Source: an uncultured Eubacteriales bacterium (GTDB lineage Bacteria > Bacillota_A > Clostridia > Oscillospirales > CAG-272). From it: a stretch of DNA of 11,296 nt. The notes below the pieces were generated by a model, which was given only the letters and a program-made list of their open reading frames with translations, was not told the DNA's origin and made no database searches. Location: NCBI GenBank assembly GCA_900555345.1, contig USKS01000026.1, positions 1 to 11,296 on the forward strand. The letters are read 5' to 3'. This document shows positions 1 to 8,672 of the stretch, one piece after another. The position numbers were made by a program, and so were the translations under genes. Numbering within the stretch: position 1 is the first letter of the stretch; each line of letters starts with the position of its first letter.

Positions 1-39
1 CCTTAGTCTCGTGGGCTCGGAGATGTGTATAAGAGACAG
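1..39 (+). other. Illumina Nextera adapter remnant (not genomic)
   Basis: Positions 6-39 match, base for base from memory, the 34-nt Nextera read-2 (P7 side) transposase adapter. It starts GTCTCGTGGGCTCGG (6-20) and ends with the 19-bp Tn5 mosaic end AGATGTGTATAAGAGACAG (21-39). The five bases before it, CCTTA (1-5), equal the last five bases of the i7 N701 index as it lies in the adapter (TCGCCTTA). This is a library-preparation artefact left at a contig end by incomplete trimming, not a chromosomal transposon end. Genomic sequence begins at about position 40. Confidence 0.97.
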
Positions 40-62
40 TTCTTATATTTCGGTGCTTAGAA

Positions 63-725
63 TCATTTGCTTCTCTTTTTGAAGCAGCCCACCGCCGCGG
101 CGTACAAAGTGACAAGACCCGCGCTGAGAAGCAATGCGCCGACTATGTCGCTGAACCAGTGAACGCCGGAGATAAGTCTCGCCGTCGGCATGAATACGCA
201 GAAAGCGCCGAGGGTGCAAAGCACCGCGGTTCTTATCCACGGGCGCTTTATGCGCCGCTTAAGCTGCATCATTGCGGTGGAGATGACGCACATCACAAGC
301 AATGTGGTGGACGAAGGATACGAGGCCTCCAGCCGTCCTTCGATAAGCACGGGACGAAAGTTCGGAGAAAGCGCTTCAAATCCAATATACGCCGCAAATA
401 CCGCTGTGTAAAACGCGCCCAGGACAAGGATATCTGGATCCACCCTGCGAAAGCTTTTTCTTTTTATAAGCTGTATAAGCCCGAGCAGTGCAAAGCCGCA
501 GACAAAGCAAAGCGGTACTATGCCCAGCCAATCCGTAATTTCGTACAGCGTCATGTTGACGCCGAGCGTCTTCTGAAACGCAGCGTTCAGCGCCGCAAGC
601 CCAACGGACGAGCCGTCGGGACCTATAGGCTGCACGTCGATAAAGCAGACGGCAGCCGTCCACAGCACAAAGAGAGTGAGCAGCGCTCCGGAGAGCACAA
701 AGAGTTTTTTGACTGATCTTTTCAT
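63..725 (-). CDS. PAP2-like membrane phosphatase family protein
   Basis: A 220-residue protein resembling type-2 phosphatidic acid phosphatases, which are membrane enzymes that remove phosphate from lipid phosphates such as phosphatidate or undecaprenyl pyrophosphate. About five or six hydrophobic segments are visible (near residues 8-28, 66-87, 99-117, 140-155, 165-181 and 194-213). The third PAP2 signature is present as R183-x5-H189-x3-D193. The first is reduced to R124-P125 without the lysine seven residues before it. The second reads PSST (137-140) where active enzymes have PSGH. It may therefore be a divergent or inactive member, and its substrate cannot be told. I chose the start at 725 because AAAGGA lies upstream and the protein then opens as a typical Lys-rich membrane leader. 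An in-frame ATG at 758 would add 11 residues. It follows the XRE regulator gene on the same strand and ends 23 nt from the adapter junction, so downstream context is lost. Confidence 0.8.
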   Translation of the reverse strand: MKRSVKKLFVLSGALLTLFVLWTAAVCFIDVQPIGPDGSSVGLAALNAAFQKTLGVNMTLYEITDWLGIVPLCFVCGFALLGLIQLIKRKSFRRVDPDILVLGAFYTAVFAAYIGFEALSPNFRPVLIEGRLEASYPSSTTLLVMCVISTAMMQLKRRIKRPWIRTAVLCTLGAFCVFMPTARLISGVHWFSDIVGALLLSAGLVTLYAAAVGCFKKRSK

Positions 726-832
726 TTTTTCTTCTGTCCTTTGAAAGTATTCGGCCATAGCCTGAATACATTTTGCCGAAAGGACGAGGAAAACTCAAGA
801 AACGCACCGTCACGGCAGCGACACGTTCCGTA

Positions 833-1438
833 TCATCGACGTTTTAAGAGAAGCGCCGTCTTTATAATCAGGAGCACGAAAACAAATACAGCCGCATAAG
901 GCTGTCTGCACAGCATAAAGAAAACCGCGGCGCAGGCTCCGAGAAGCGCGGATACAAGGGGGCAGAGGCGCGCCCATGTTTTGTTTCTGATATTCTGAAG
1001 CGCAAGAACGGCAACGCCCCACAGCACTGCGGCAAATGTCAGAACAAGACTTACGGTTTTTACATAGGGACGTGCCGAAAGAGACAAAAGAGATACGCCG
1101 ACCGAGACGCCGTCAGCCCGACTCTGTCCGAAAAGGGGCAAAAACAGCAAAAGCGCCGCGCAGCAGTCCAGAAGCCCGAAAACAAGCGTGCGCGTGCGCC
1201 GCTCTTTTTCCGCGCTGTCGGCCTTTGCGACGGTGAGTATGGCATCGTCCGAAAACAGCTCGTCAAGTGACTCGGAAAAAAACTTTGATATTGCCCTGAC
1301 GGAGTCAATACTCGGGAAACCCCTGCCCGACTCCCATTTGGAGATCGCCGTTCGTGAAACGTACAGCTTTTCCGCAAGCTCCTCCTGAGTGAGACCTCTG
1401 CTCTTTCGCAGCTCCTGCAATTTTTCGCAAAACTCCAT
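833..1438 (-). CDS. XRE-family HTH regulator with C-terminal membrane domain
   Basis: A 201-residue protein with an N-terminal Cro/C1-type DNA-binding domain (residues about 8-62, including LTQEELAEKLYVSRTAISKW). A short charged linker (about 70-83) leads to a hydrophobic half with four likely membrane segments (about 84-104, 128-149, 159-177 and 181-198) and a short basic tail (LKRR). This HTH-plus-membrane layout is common in Firmicutes. Such proteins are presumed to be membrane-tethered transcription regulators, but their ligands are mostly unknown. The start is supported by CGGAGG about 6 nt before the ATG. The gene begins 38 nt after the Nudix gene ends and lies 107 nt before the PAP2-like start, so the three are probably co-transcribed. 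Regulation of the neighbouring PAP2-like gene is a reasonable guess, not shown by the sequence. Confidence 0.88.
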   Translation of the reverse strand: MEFCEKLQELRKSRGLTQEELAEKLYVSRTAISKWESGRGFPSIDSVRAISKFFSESLDELFSDDAILTVAKADSAEKERRTRTLVFGLLDCCAALLLFLPLFGQSRADGVSVGVSLLSLSARPYVKTVSLVLTFAAVLWGVAVLALQNIRNKTWARLCPLVSALLGACAAVFFMLCRQPYAAVFVFVLLIIKTALLLKRR

Positions 1439-1476
1439 ATGATCCTCCGTATACGCGCCGAAATGCCGTGCCGCGG

Positions 1477-2106
1477 TCAGTCGAACAGCGCCGGTGCGTC
1501 CGTATTTTCGAGAAAGTCAAAGCACATGCCGATCTGCTCCGCCGTGGTCTTTTCTATTGCAAGGTTTTTCGGCAGCGCGTCACGATCAAAATATCCCATC
1601 TCGCTTGTTTCGATATTTTCGCAAAACTCGCCGCCCTCACATACACAGTACACAAATATTTTGATAACTCCGTACAGATAGTTCACCGCATTGTGCCTGC
1701 GCCAGTCCTGAACGGCTATCACCCTCTCGGCGCGCACAATAAGTCCCGTTTCCTCGCGCACTTCTTTAACTGTGTTTGAAGCGACGGACTGATCAACGTC
1801 GCACCAGCCGCCGGGCAACGACCAAGTACCGTTTTTCTCGTGAACAAGAAGTATTTTACCGTCTTTGAAAACTGCGGCGCGCGTATCTGTTTTCGGGGTC
1901 TGATAGCCCGATTCATTGCAGAAAAGTCCGTAGATCTTGTCGGCGCTGACGTCGGTTTTCTCCGCCGCCATTTCTGCGGCGATGCGCCGCAGCTCCTCAT
2001 AGCGCTCACGGTCGTATTTATCCATGCCGTACTGAAGCCCCGCCTGCGCGATGCTTTGTATGCGTATCGCAAACTCCAGCCATTTATCGTTTTCTCTTAT
2101 ATCCAT
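1477..2106 (-). CDS. Nudix hydrolase with N-terminal Nudix_hydro_N domain
   Basis: A 209-residue protein. Residues about 1-65 form the helical N-terminal domain found in a Firmicutes Nudix subfamily (it opens DKWLEFAIRIQSIAQAGL). Residues about 73-205 form the Nudix fold. The Nudix box runs G100 to L122 and ends KEVREETGL, with K114 in the usual arginine place and E115, E118 and E119 available for metal binding. Q106 stands where the general Nudix pattern has a glutamate, which is tolerated in this subfamily. Nudix enzymes cleave nucleoside diphosphates linked to another group; relatives with this N-terminal domain include a CDP-choline pyrophosphatase, but the substrate here is not established. 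The start at 2106 has GGAG about 8 nt upstream. A longer reading to 2286 is unlikely because its extra residues look like translated leader and would overlap the predicted promoter. It is first in the minus-strand unit with the XRE and PAP2-like genes. Confidence 0.88.
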   Translation of the reverse strand: MDIRENDKWLEFAIRIQSIAQAGLQYGMDKYDRERYEELRRIAAEMAAEKTDVSADKIYGLFCNESGYQTPKTDTRAAVFKDGKILLVHEKNGTWSLPGGWCDVDQSVASNTVKEVREETGLIVRAERVIAVQDWRRHNAVNYLYGVIKIFVYCVCEGGEFCENIETSEMGYFDRDALPKNLAIEKTTAEQIGMCFDFLENTDAPALFD

Positions 2107-2232
2107 GAAATATTCTCCGAACGCAGCGGGGCGTGCCGCAAAATAATACCGCTGTGACGATAGCTGCCCCGTTTCGCTGCAGCGCGGACAACGGTAAGAT
2201 CGCCTGTGCCGGGCGCAGCGTTTTGCATATCC

Positions 2233-2261
2233 AGTATACCACAGTATTCCGCGGATAACAA
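2233..2261 (-). promoter_or_regulatory. Candidate sigma-A promoter for the Nudix-XRE-PAP2 unit
   Basis: Read on the minus strand, a -35-like TTGTTA (2261-2256, 4 of 6 consensus) lies 17 bp before a -10-like TATACT (2238-2233, 5 of 6). Transcription would start near 2226, giving a leader of about 120 nt before the Nudix start. The spacing is ideal but the -35 is imperfect. Confidence 0.45.
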
Positions 2262-2367
2262 TACGCAAATACAGTATCCGTCCCACGGGCGCCGCCGCGC
2301 ATACGTACCTTACCCGAATTCGCGAATTTTGCGCACAGCCCTGCCGATCTTCTGACAGTACTCAAAG

Positions 2368-2393
2368 AAAAAACCGCCTCTCGGCGGTTTTTT
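2368..2393 (-). terminator. Intrinsic terminator after alaS-GNAT (sequence symmetric)
   Basis: An inverted repeat AAAAAACCGCC (2368-2378), a 4-nt loop TCTC and GGCGGTTTTTT (2383-2393). On the minus strand this gives a GC stem followed by six T residues, 35 nt past the GNAT stop codon. The flanking A and T runs make it symmetric, so it could work in both directions, but no plus-strand gene upstream needs it. Confidence 0.9.
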
Positions 2394-2428
2394 CTGTGAA
2401 AGGCCCTCGCCTTTCGGCTTTCAAAGCT

Positions 2429-2971
2429 CTATATGACGGTATCTATCCAATAGCGCTCCAGATCGATATTTCTGTCCGGCTCGTGTACGGTACTCTCGTA
2501 CACTCCGCCGCAGGCTGTGATTATTTTGCGGCTGCCCTCGTTATCCGTAAGGCAGCAGACGAGCACGCGGCAAAGTCCCAGCCTTGCGCATATGGGCAAA
2601 GCGAGACGCAGCATCTGCGTTCCGTAGCCGTGCCGACGCTCGGACGGGCGCACGGAGTAGCCTATATGACCCGCATACTTTTCCAGATGATCGTTGAGGC
2701 GCCTGCGTATTTCAAGCACGCCGACCATTTTGCCGTCGCTCTCCCGCACTGCCGCAAACTGCACCGTAGGCACCTTGCCCGGCGGCACGGTCTCCTCGCT
2801 GCTCATCATTTTCAGCCAATCGAGCCAGTCGCAGGCTTTTTCAAAGCGGCGCAGGGATCCGCAGCCGTCCATTGAGCCGCCGACCGTGAGAAAGTCGCGT
2901 CTGAAATCTTCGATCTCTTCGCTGAGATCGGCAGTGGGGGTGACGAGCTTTATTTTGTCTTCGCTTTTCAT
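2429..2971 (-). CDS. GNAT-family N-acetyltransferase
   Basis: A 180-residue GCN5-related acetyltransferase. These enzymes move an acetyl group from acetyl-CoA to an amine on a small molecule, peptide or protein. The acetyl-CoA-binding motif A is seen at residues about 103-128, with the pyrophosphate loop RRHGYG (112-117) after the strand IGYSVRP. A later N144 and the ACGG turn (153-156) fit the usual C-terminal half. It resembles the COG3981 group of predicted acetyltransferases, whose substrate is unknown. The start lies only 12 nt after the alaS stop with no clear Shine-Dalgarno sequence, so it is probably co-transcribed with alaS and may depend on translational coupling or re-initiation. 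It ends in TAG and is followed by a strong terminator. Nothing in the sequence ties its substrate to alanine or tRNA. Confidence 0.88.
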   Translation of the reverse strand: MKSEDKIKLVTPTADLSEEIEDFRRDFLTVGGSMDGCGSLRRFEKACDWLDWLKMMSSEETVPPGKVPTVQFAAVRESDGKMVGVLEIRRRLNDHLEKYAGHIGYSVRPSERRHGYGTQMLRLALPICARLGLCRVLVCCLTDNEGSRKIITACGGVYESTVHEPDRNIDLERYWIDTVI

Positions 2972-2983
2972 TTTCGGGATGAA

Positions 2984-5617
<2,634 letters not shown>

Positions 5618-5621
5618 GATA

Positions 5622-5643
5622 AATACCTCATTTTCAGAGTATC
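5622..5643 (-). promoter_or_regulatory. Hairpin covering the alaS Shine-Dalgarno sequence
   Basis: In the alaS leader (minus strand) GATACTC (5643-5637) can pair with GAGGTATT (5629-5622) across a 7-nt loop, with one bulged G. The 3' arm contains the GAGG that serves as alaS ribosome binding site, so the fold would hide it. The stem is modest and the role is inferred. Confidence 0.4.
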
Positions 5644-5647
5644 TTAA

Positions 5648-5661
5648 TGCGCCGCGGCGCA
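5648..5661 (-). promoter_or_regulatory. 14-bp GC palindrome in the alaS leader
   Basis: TGCGCCGCGGCGCA is a perfect 14-bp palindrome that can fold as a 5-bp stem with a CGCG loop in RNA. It lies about 43 nt after the predicted transcription start and 31 nt before the alaS start codon. It could be a protein-binding operator or an RNA stem. In E. coli, AlaRS represses its own gene by binding a palindrome at the start site, so autoregulation is conceivable but unproven. Confidence 0.4.
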
Positions 5662-5710
5662 CAATAACAAATTCAGCGCGACAATACCGATATGCTTGCG
5701 CGCTACGGTT

Positions 5711-5739
5711 ATTATACCGCCGCTTTCCCCTTATGTCAA
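5711..5739 (-). promoter_or_regulatory. Perfect-consensus sigma-A promoter of alaS
   Basis: On the minus strand TTGACA (5739-5734) and TATAAT (5716-5711) are separated by exactly 17 bp, matching both consensus hexamers. Transcription would start near 5704 and give a leader of about 87 nt. No T-box (conserved AGGGTGGNACCGCG) is present in the leader. Confidence 0.9.
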
Positions 5740-5769
5740 CAAGTTTTCAAAGACTTTACACGTCCTTGC

Positions 5770-5798
5770 TTGACAGGCGGCAGCTTATGGTGTAAAAT
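5770..5798 (+). promoter_or_regulatory. Sigma-A promoter of the HD-domain gene
   Basis: TTGACA (5770-5775) and TAAAAT (5793-5798) are 17 bp apart, with TG directly before the -10. The predicted start is near 5805, giving a leader of about 34 nt. It faces away from the alaS promoter, with 30 bp between the two -35 boxes. Confidence 0.88.
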
Positions 5799-5838
5799 CC
5801 GAATTAAGAGAGACAAATAAATAATAAAGAGGACAGTT

Positions 5839-6498
5839 ATGGTAACATACGAGGACGTAAAAAACAGCGAGGATATAAAAACATATATACAAAAGGCGGA
5901 CGAGGCGCTGTCCGCTCTCGGCTACACCGAGCACAGCTTTGCCCATGTGGGCATTGCCTGCGCGCGCTGCACATACATTCTTGAAACGCTGGGAAAGGAC
6001 GCACGCGAGGTCGAGCTTGCCCGCATTGCGGCGTATATGCACGATATAGGAAACCTTGTGAACCGCGTGGATCACTCCCAGAGCGGCGCGGTGATGGCTT
6101 TCCGTATTCTTGACAAAATGGGCATGGACGCTTCCGAGACGGCGGCAGTCGTTGCCGCCATAGGCAACCACGACGAGGGCACAGGCGTGCCTATCGACGA
6201 TATATCGGCGGCGCTCATCATTGCCGATAAATCGGACGTGCGCCGCAGCCGTGTGCGCAATACCGACATCGCGAGCTTTGACATACACGACAGGGTGAAC
6301 TATTCCGCAACGTCGTCCTCGCTAATAATAAGCGAGGATAAAACGGAGATCGCGCTTTCCCTTGAGATCGACACGCAGTTCGGCAGCATTATGGACTATT
6401 TTGAGATATTTCTGGACAGAATGATCCTCTGCCGCAAGGCTGCGGAAAAGCTTGATCTGCGTTTCAGGCTTGTCATAAACGGTCAGCCTCTTCTTTGA
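5839..6498 (+). CDS. HD-domain phosphohydrolase-like protein
   Basis: A 219-residue cytoplasmic protein with an HD-domain metal site: H36 (or H32) in EHSFAHV, the HD pair H68-D69 in AAYMHDIGN, H79 in VDHSQSG, H111 in GNHDEG, and D130 in IADKSD. HD proteins are metal-dependent phosphohydrolases acting on nucleotides or second messengers. The extra histidines between the HD pair and the last aspartate suggest a two-metal site as in related HD families, but no GYP motif or RelA-type signature is seen. The substrate is unknown. Residues about 150-219 form a C-terminal part with no motif I recognise, perhaps for dimerisation. The start is supported by AGAGGA 6-7 nt upstream. The gene stands alone, with its own promoter and a strong terminator directly after its TGA. 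Confidence 0.88.
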   Translation: MVTYEDVKNSEDIKTYIQKADEALSALGYTEHSFAHVGIACARCTYILETLGKDAREVELARIAAYMHDIGNLVNRVDHSQSGAVMAFRILDKMGMDASETAAVVAAIGNHDEGTGVPIDDISAALIIADKSDVRRSRVRNTDIASFDIHDRVNYSATSSSLIISEDKTEIALSLEIDTQFGSIMDYFEIFLDRMILCRKAAEKLDLRFRLVINGQPLL

Positions 6499-6510
6499 TA
6501 TGCAGCCCGG

Positions 6511-6542
6511 GCGCATGCGGCTTTTTGCCGCATGCGCTTTTT
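6511..6542 (+). terminator. Intrinsic terminator after the HD-domain gene
   Basis: A perfect 11-bp stem GCGCATGCGGC (6511-6521) and GCCGCATGCGC (6527-6537) encloses a TTTTT loop and is followed by five T residues (6538-6542). It lies 12 nt past the HD gene stop. Confidence 0.95.
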
Positions 6543-6651
6543 CGCCGAGTCGATGTGCCGTGTATGCTCATGCTTTGAATTCGTGTTTCGACACAATGCG
6601 CGCTCCGTCGACAAAACCGCCTGCGGAATTTCCGAATATTTCGCCGAAACC

Positions 6652-6678
6652 CGGCAGTCAGCAGTCCCGCTGCTGCCG
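6652..6678. repeat. Inverted repeat upstream of the DUF2079 promoter
   Basis: CGGCAG (6652-6657) pairs with CTGCCG (6673-6678) and CAGC (6659-6662) with GCTG (6669-6672), leaving one bulged T and a 6-nt loop. It lies in the 260-nt gap between the HD gene and the DUF2079 gene, 17 bp before the -35 box. There is no T-tract, so it is not an intrinsic terminator; it may be an operator or chance. Confidence 0.35.
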
Positions 6679-6695
6679 TATTCGCCCCGCCGCTA

Positions 6696-6724
6696 TTGAC
6701 ATTTATTAGTAATTTGGTTAAAAT
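6696..6724 (+). promoter_or_regulatory. Sigma-A promoter of the DUF2079-radC-rimM-trmD run
   Basis: TTGACA (6696-6701) and TAAAAT (6719-6724) are 17 bp apart in an AT-rich island that contrasts with the GC-rich surroundings. The predicted start is near 6731, about 72 nt before the first gene. Confidence 0.88.
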
Positions 6725-6802
6725 ATAGTTGAATATAAAAAGGTGCCGCCCCGATATCTGCGGCGGCGCATCAGATCTTCAGAAGGAGCAGTGAGGCATC
6801 GG

Positions 6803-8665
6803 ATGAAAAAGCGCGGCATGGAAAACCGAAGAAGCGGCACGCATTCTCCGCGCGCTTTTTTTGCTGCCCGCGGCATTGGGGCAGCCGATGCTTTTGCCGC
6901 CCTTTGCGCGGGGCTTGTCGCTGCGTCCGTCGTCTTTCTCTGCGGCGGCAATTTTACCGAGCTTACATATGTCCGCCGATACCCCGTCTGGCTTTTTGCT
7001 CTCGTGTTCTGCCTTTCGTTCTTCGCAGTTCTCGCCGCGGGACTTATACGCCGCAGCCCGGCTCTTATCGGGCGCGTTCTGCTTGCCGCGTCGCTCGTAA
7101 TGTCTGTGATGCTGTGCGTGTGGGAGCCGGACAGCATATATTTTAATTTGGGAATCGCCTTTGTGCTGCTGCTTATTCTGCGCCACGCGGAGAAAAGCTC
7201 GGCGCTTGACGCGGTGCGGGCTGATATCTCAAAGAAAAGCGCGATCATCGGCACTGCGGGGATATTTCTAATATTTTTCGGCGCCGTGTTTTTCTTCACG
7301 GCGGCAAAATACAAAAGCTTTCAGCACGGCGCGTTTGATTTCGGCATTTTCGCCCAGATGTTTGAGCAGATGGCAAAAACGGGCCTGCCGTATACAACGG
7401 TGGAGCGCAGCACATATCTTTCCCACTTTGCCGTTCACTTTTCACCTGTATATTATCTTCTGCTGCCGGGGTACATGATATTCAGAAGTCCGCTGTATCT
7501 TCTCGGTGCGCAGGCAGCCGTTGTTGGCGCGGGGGTGTTTCCCGTGCGGCGCATATGCCGCGAGCTGGGGCTTTCCGAGCGGGCGTCCCTTGCGGCGGCG
7601 GCGATGTTCGCCCTGTATCCGACCATGGCAAACGGCTGCTTCTACGATTTTCACGAAAATAAATTTCTAAGCGTTTTTCTTCTGTGGCTCGTATACTTTG
7701 CGCTGAAGAAAAACACGGCGGGTATCATAATTTTCTCTCTTCTGACCCTGTCGGTCAAAGAGGACGCTTTTATTTACGTTATCGCCGTTTGCCTGTGGAT
7801 GCTCGTCACAAACAGGCGCAGGGGACTTGCGGCGGCGACGGCGGCGGTCTCCGTTCTGTATTTTTTCTTCGCCTGCGCCATGATACGGCACTCCGGCGGA
7901 GAGATAATGTCCGGACGCTTTGAAAACTACGCATATACGAGCGGCGGCGGACTTTTGCAGGCGGTGCGCACCTGCGTGACCGATATAGGCTACCTTATAA
8001 GAGAAGTATTCGCGGGGGCGGATACCGAGGCATTTCGCGAGCTGACATATCCCGGGCAAAAGCTTGAGTTCGTGCTGTGGACGGCGGTCCCGCTGCTGTT
8101 TGCCCCGTTTTTGAGAAAGCGGGCGTCGGAGCTCGTACTGCTGCTGCCTCTTCTCGTCATAAATCTTATGCCGCGCTGGATGTATCAGTTTGACATAGAC
8201 TATCAGTACACATACGGCACGGCGGCGCTCATGATATTTTCCGCTCTGCTTTTCCTCGGAGAGAGCAGCGCGCGGCGCAGGCGCTTTGTGCTTTGCGCAA
8301 TGCTTTGCCTTTGCACGGTGTTCTCGGCTTCGGTCGTCGTGCCGAAAGCGCAGAACCAGGTCGTGCGATACTATTCGCACAGGCAGAAATACAACGACAC
8401 CGCCGCAGCGATCCGCAAAATACCCGCGGACGCGTCCGTCACGGCTTACGGCTATATGGTGCCGCACCTTTATTTCATCGACGATCTGCACTCCTGCCCC
8501 GAATACTATGGGGAGTACGAAAAAACGGATTATTATGTTATAGACACCCGCTACGAAAAAGACTCGCATACACCGAAAATGTATGCCGCCATGGGTGATG
8601 ACTACACCCTGTACGACGAGGCGGGTTATGTTAAGATATACAAACTGACAGAGCAGGGACAGTGA
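6803..8665 (+). CDS. DUF2079 family multi-pass membrane protein
   Basis: A 620-residue integral membrane protein with about ten to twelve hydrophobic segments from residue 28 onward and a soluble C-terminal part (about 515-620). The central region matches the DUF2079 pattern: an extracytoplasmic FDFGIFAQ (178-185) with D179, HFSPVYYLLLPGY (212-224), a LYPTMANGCFYDFHENKF block (271-288) and a CxxxxNxRR-like basic loop. DUF2079 proteins resemble GT-C glycosyltransferases, in which an aspartate in the first outer loop is catalytic, so transfer of a sugar from a polyprenyl carrier is a fair guess; no substrate is known. I chose ATG 6803 for the GAGG 6 nt upstream; AAGGAG at 6783 is 14 nt away. 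GTG codons at 6743 and 6791 and ATG 6818 are alternatives. It heads a run in which radC follows after 7 nt. Confidence 0.87.
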   Translation: MKKRGMENRRSGTHSPRAFFAARGIGAADAFAALCAGLVAASVVFLCGGNFTELTYVRRYPVWLFALVFCLSFFAVLAAGLIRRSPALIGRVLLAASLVMSVMLCVWEPDSIYFNLGIAFVLLLILRHAEKSSALDAVRADISKKSAIIGTAGIFLIFFGAVFFFTAAKYKSFQHGAFDFGIFAQMFEQMAKTGLPYTTVERSTYLSHFAVHFSPVYYLLLPGYMIFRSPLYLLGAQAAVVGAGVFPVRRICRELGLSERASLAAAAMFALYPTMANGCFYDFHENKFLSVFLLWLVYFALKKNTAGIIIFSLLTLSVKEDAFIYVIAVCLWMLVTNRRRGLAAATAAVSVLYFFFACAMIRHSGGEIMSGRFENYAYTSGGGLLQAVRTCVTDIGYLIREVFAGADTEAFRELTYPGQKLEFVLWTAVPLLFAPFLRKRASELVLLLPLLVINLMPRWMYQFDIDYQYTYGTAALMIFSALLFLGESSARRRRFVLCAMLCLCTVFSASVVVPKAQNQVVRYYSHRQKYNDTAAAIRKIPADASVTAYGYMVPHLYFIDDLHSCPEYYGEYEKTDYYVIDTRYEKDSHTPKMYAAMGDDYTLYDEAGYVKIYKLTEQGQ

Positions 8666-8672
8666 TTTTTAA

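Larger units (their letters stand above)
2107..2428. other. Intergenic region between the Nudix and GNAT genes
   Basis: No credible gene is seen in this 322-nt stretch. It holds, from right to left, the symmetric terminator after the GNAT gene (2368-2393), a 12-bp perfect palindrome AATTCGCGAATT (2317-2328), a candidate minus-strand promoter (2233-2261) and about 120 nt of likely 5' leader for the Nudix gene. That leader includes a 10-bp palindrome CGCTGCAGCG at 2175-2184. No recognisable riboswitch was seen. Confidence 0.6.

Noticed and set aside
21..39. Tn5 mosaic end as evidence of a transposon
   Set aside because: The flanking bases are Illumina adapter and index sequence, so it is a library artefact.
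759..832. Possible separate promoter for the PAP2-like gene (TTGAGT, 17 bp, CAAAAT on the minus strand at 798-770)
   Set aside because: Each hexamer matches consensus at only 4 of 6 positions, which is expected by chance at this frequency.
1477..2286. Longer Nudix reading with about 60 extra N-terminal residues
   Set aside because: The extra part is Arg/Cys-rich with no homology that I recognise, overlaps the predicted promoter, and has a poorer ribosome binding site than the start at 2106.
6500..6709. 69-codon open frame in the gap after the HD gene
   Set aside because: It runs through the intrinsic terminator, has no ribosome binding site and gives no recognisable protein.
7667..8569. 300-codon open frame on the minus strand
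   Set aside because: It is antisense to the DUF2079 gene, with an Arg/His-rich translation and no recognisable domain.
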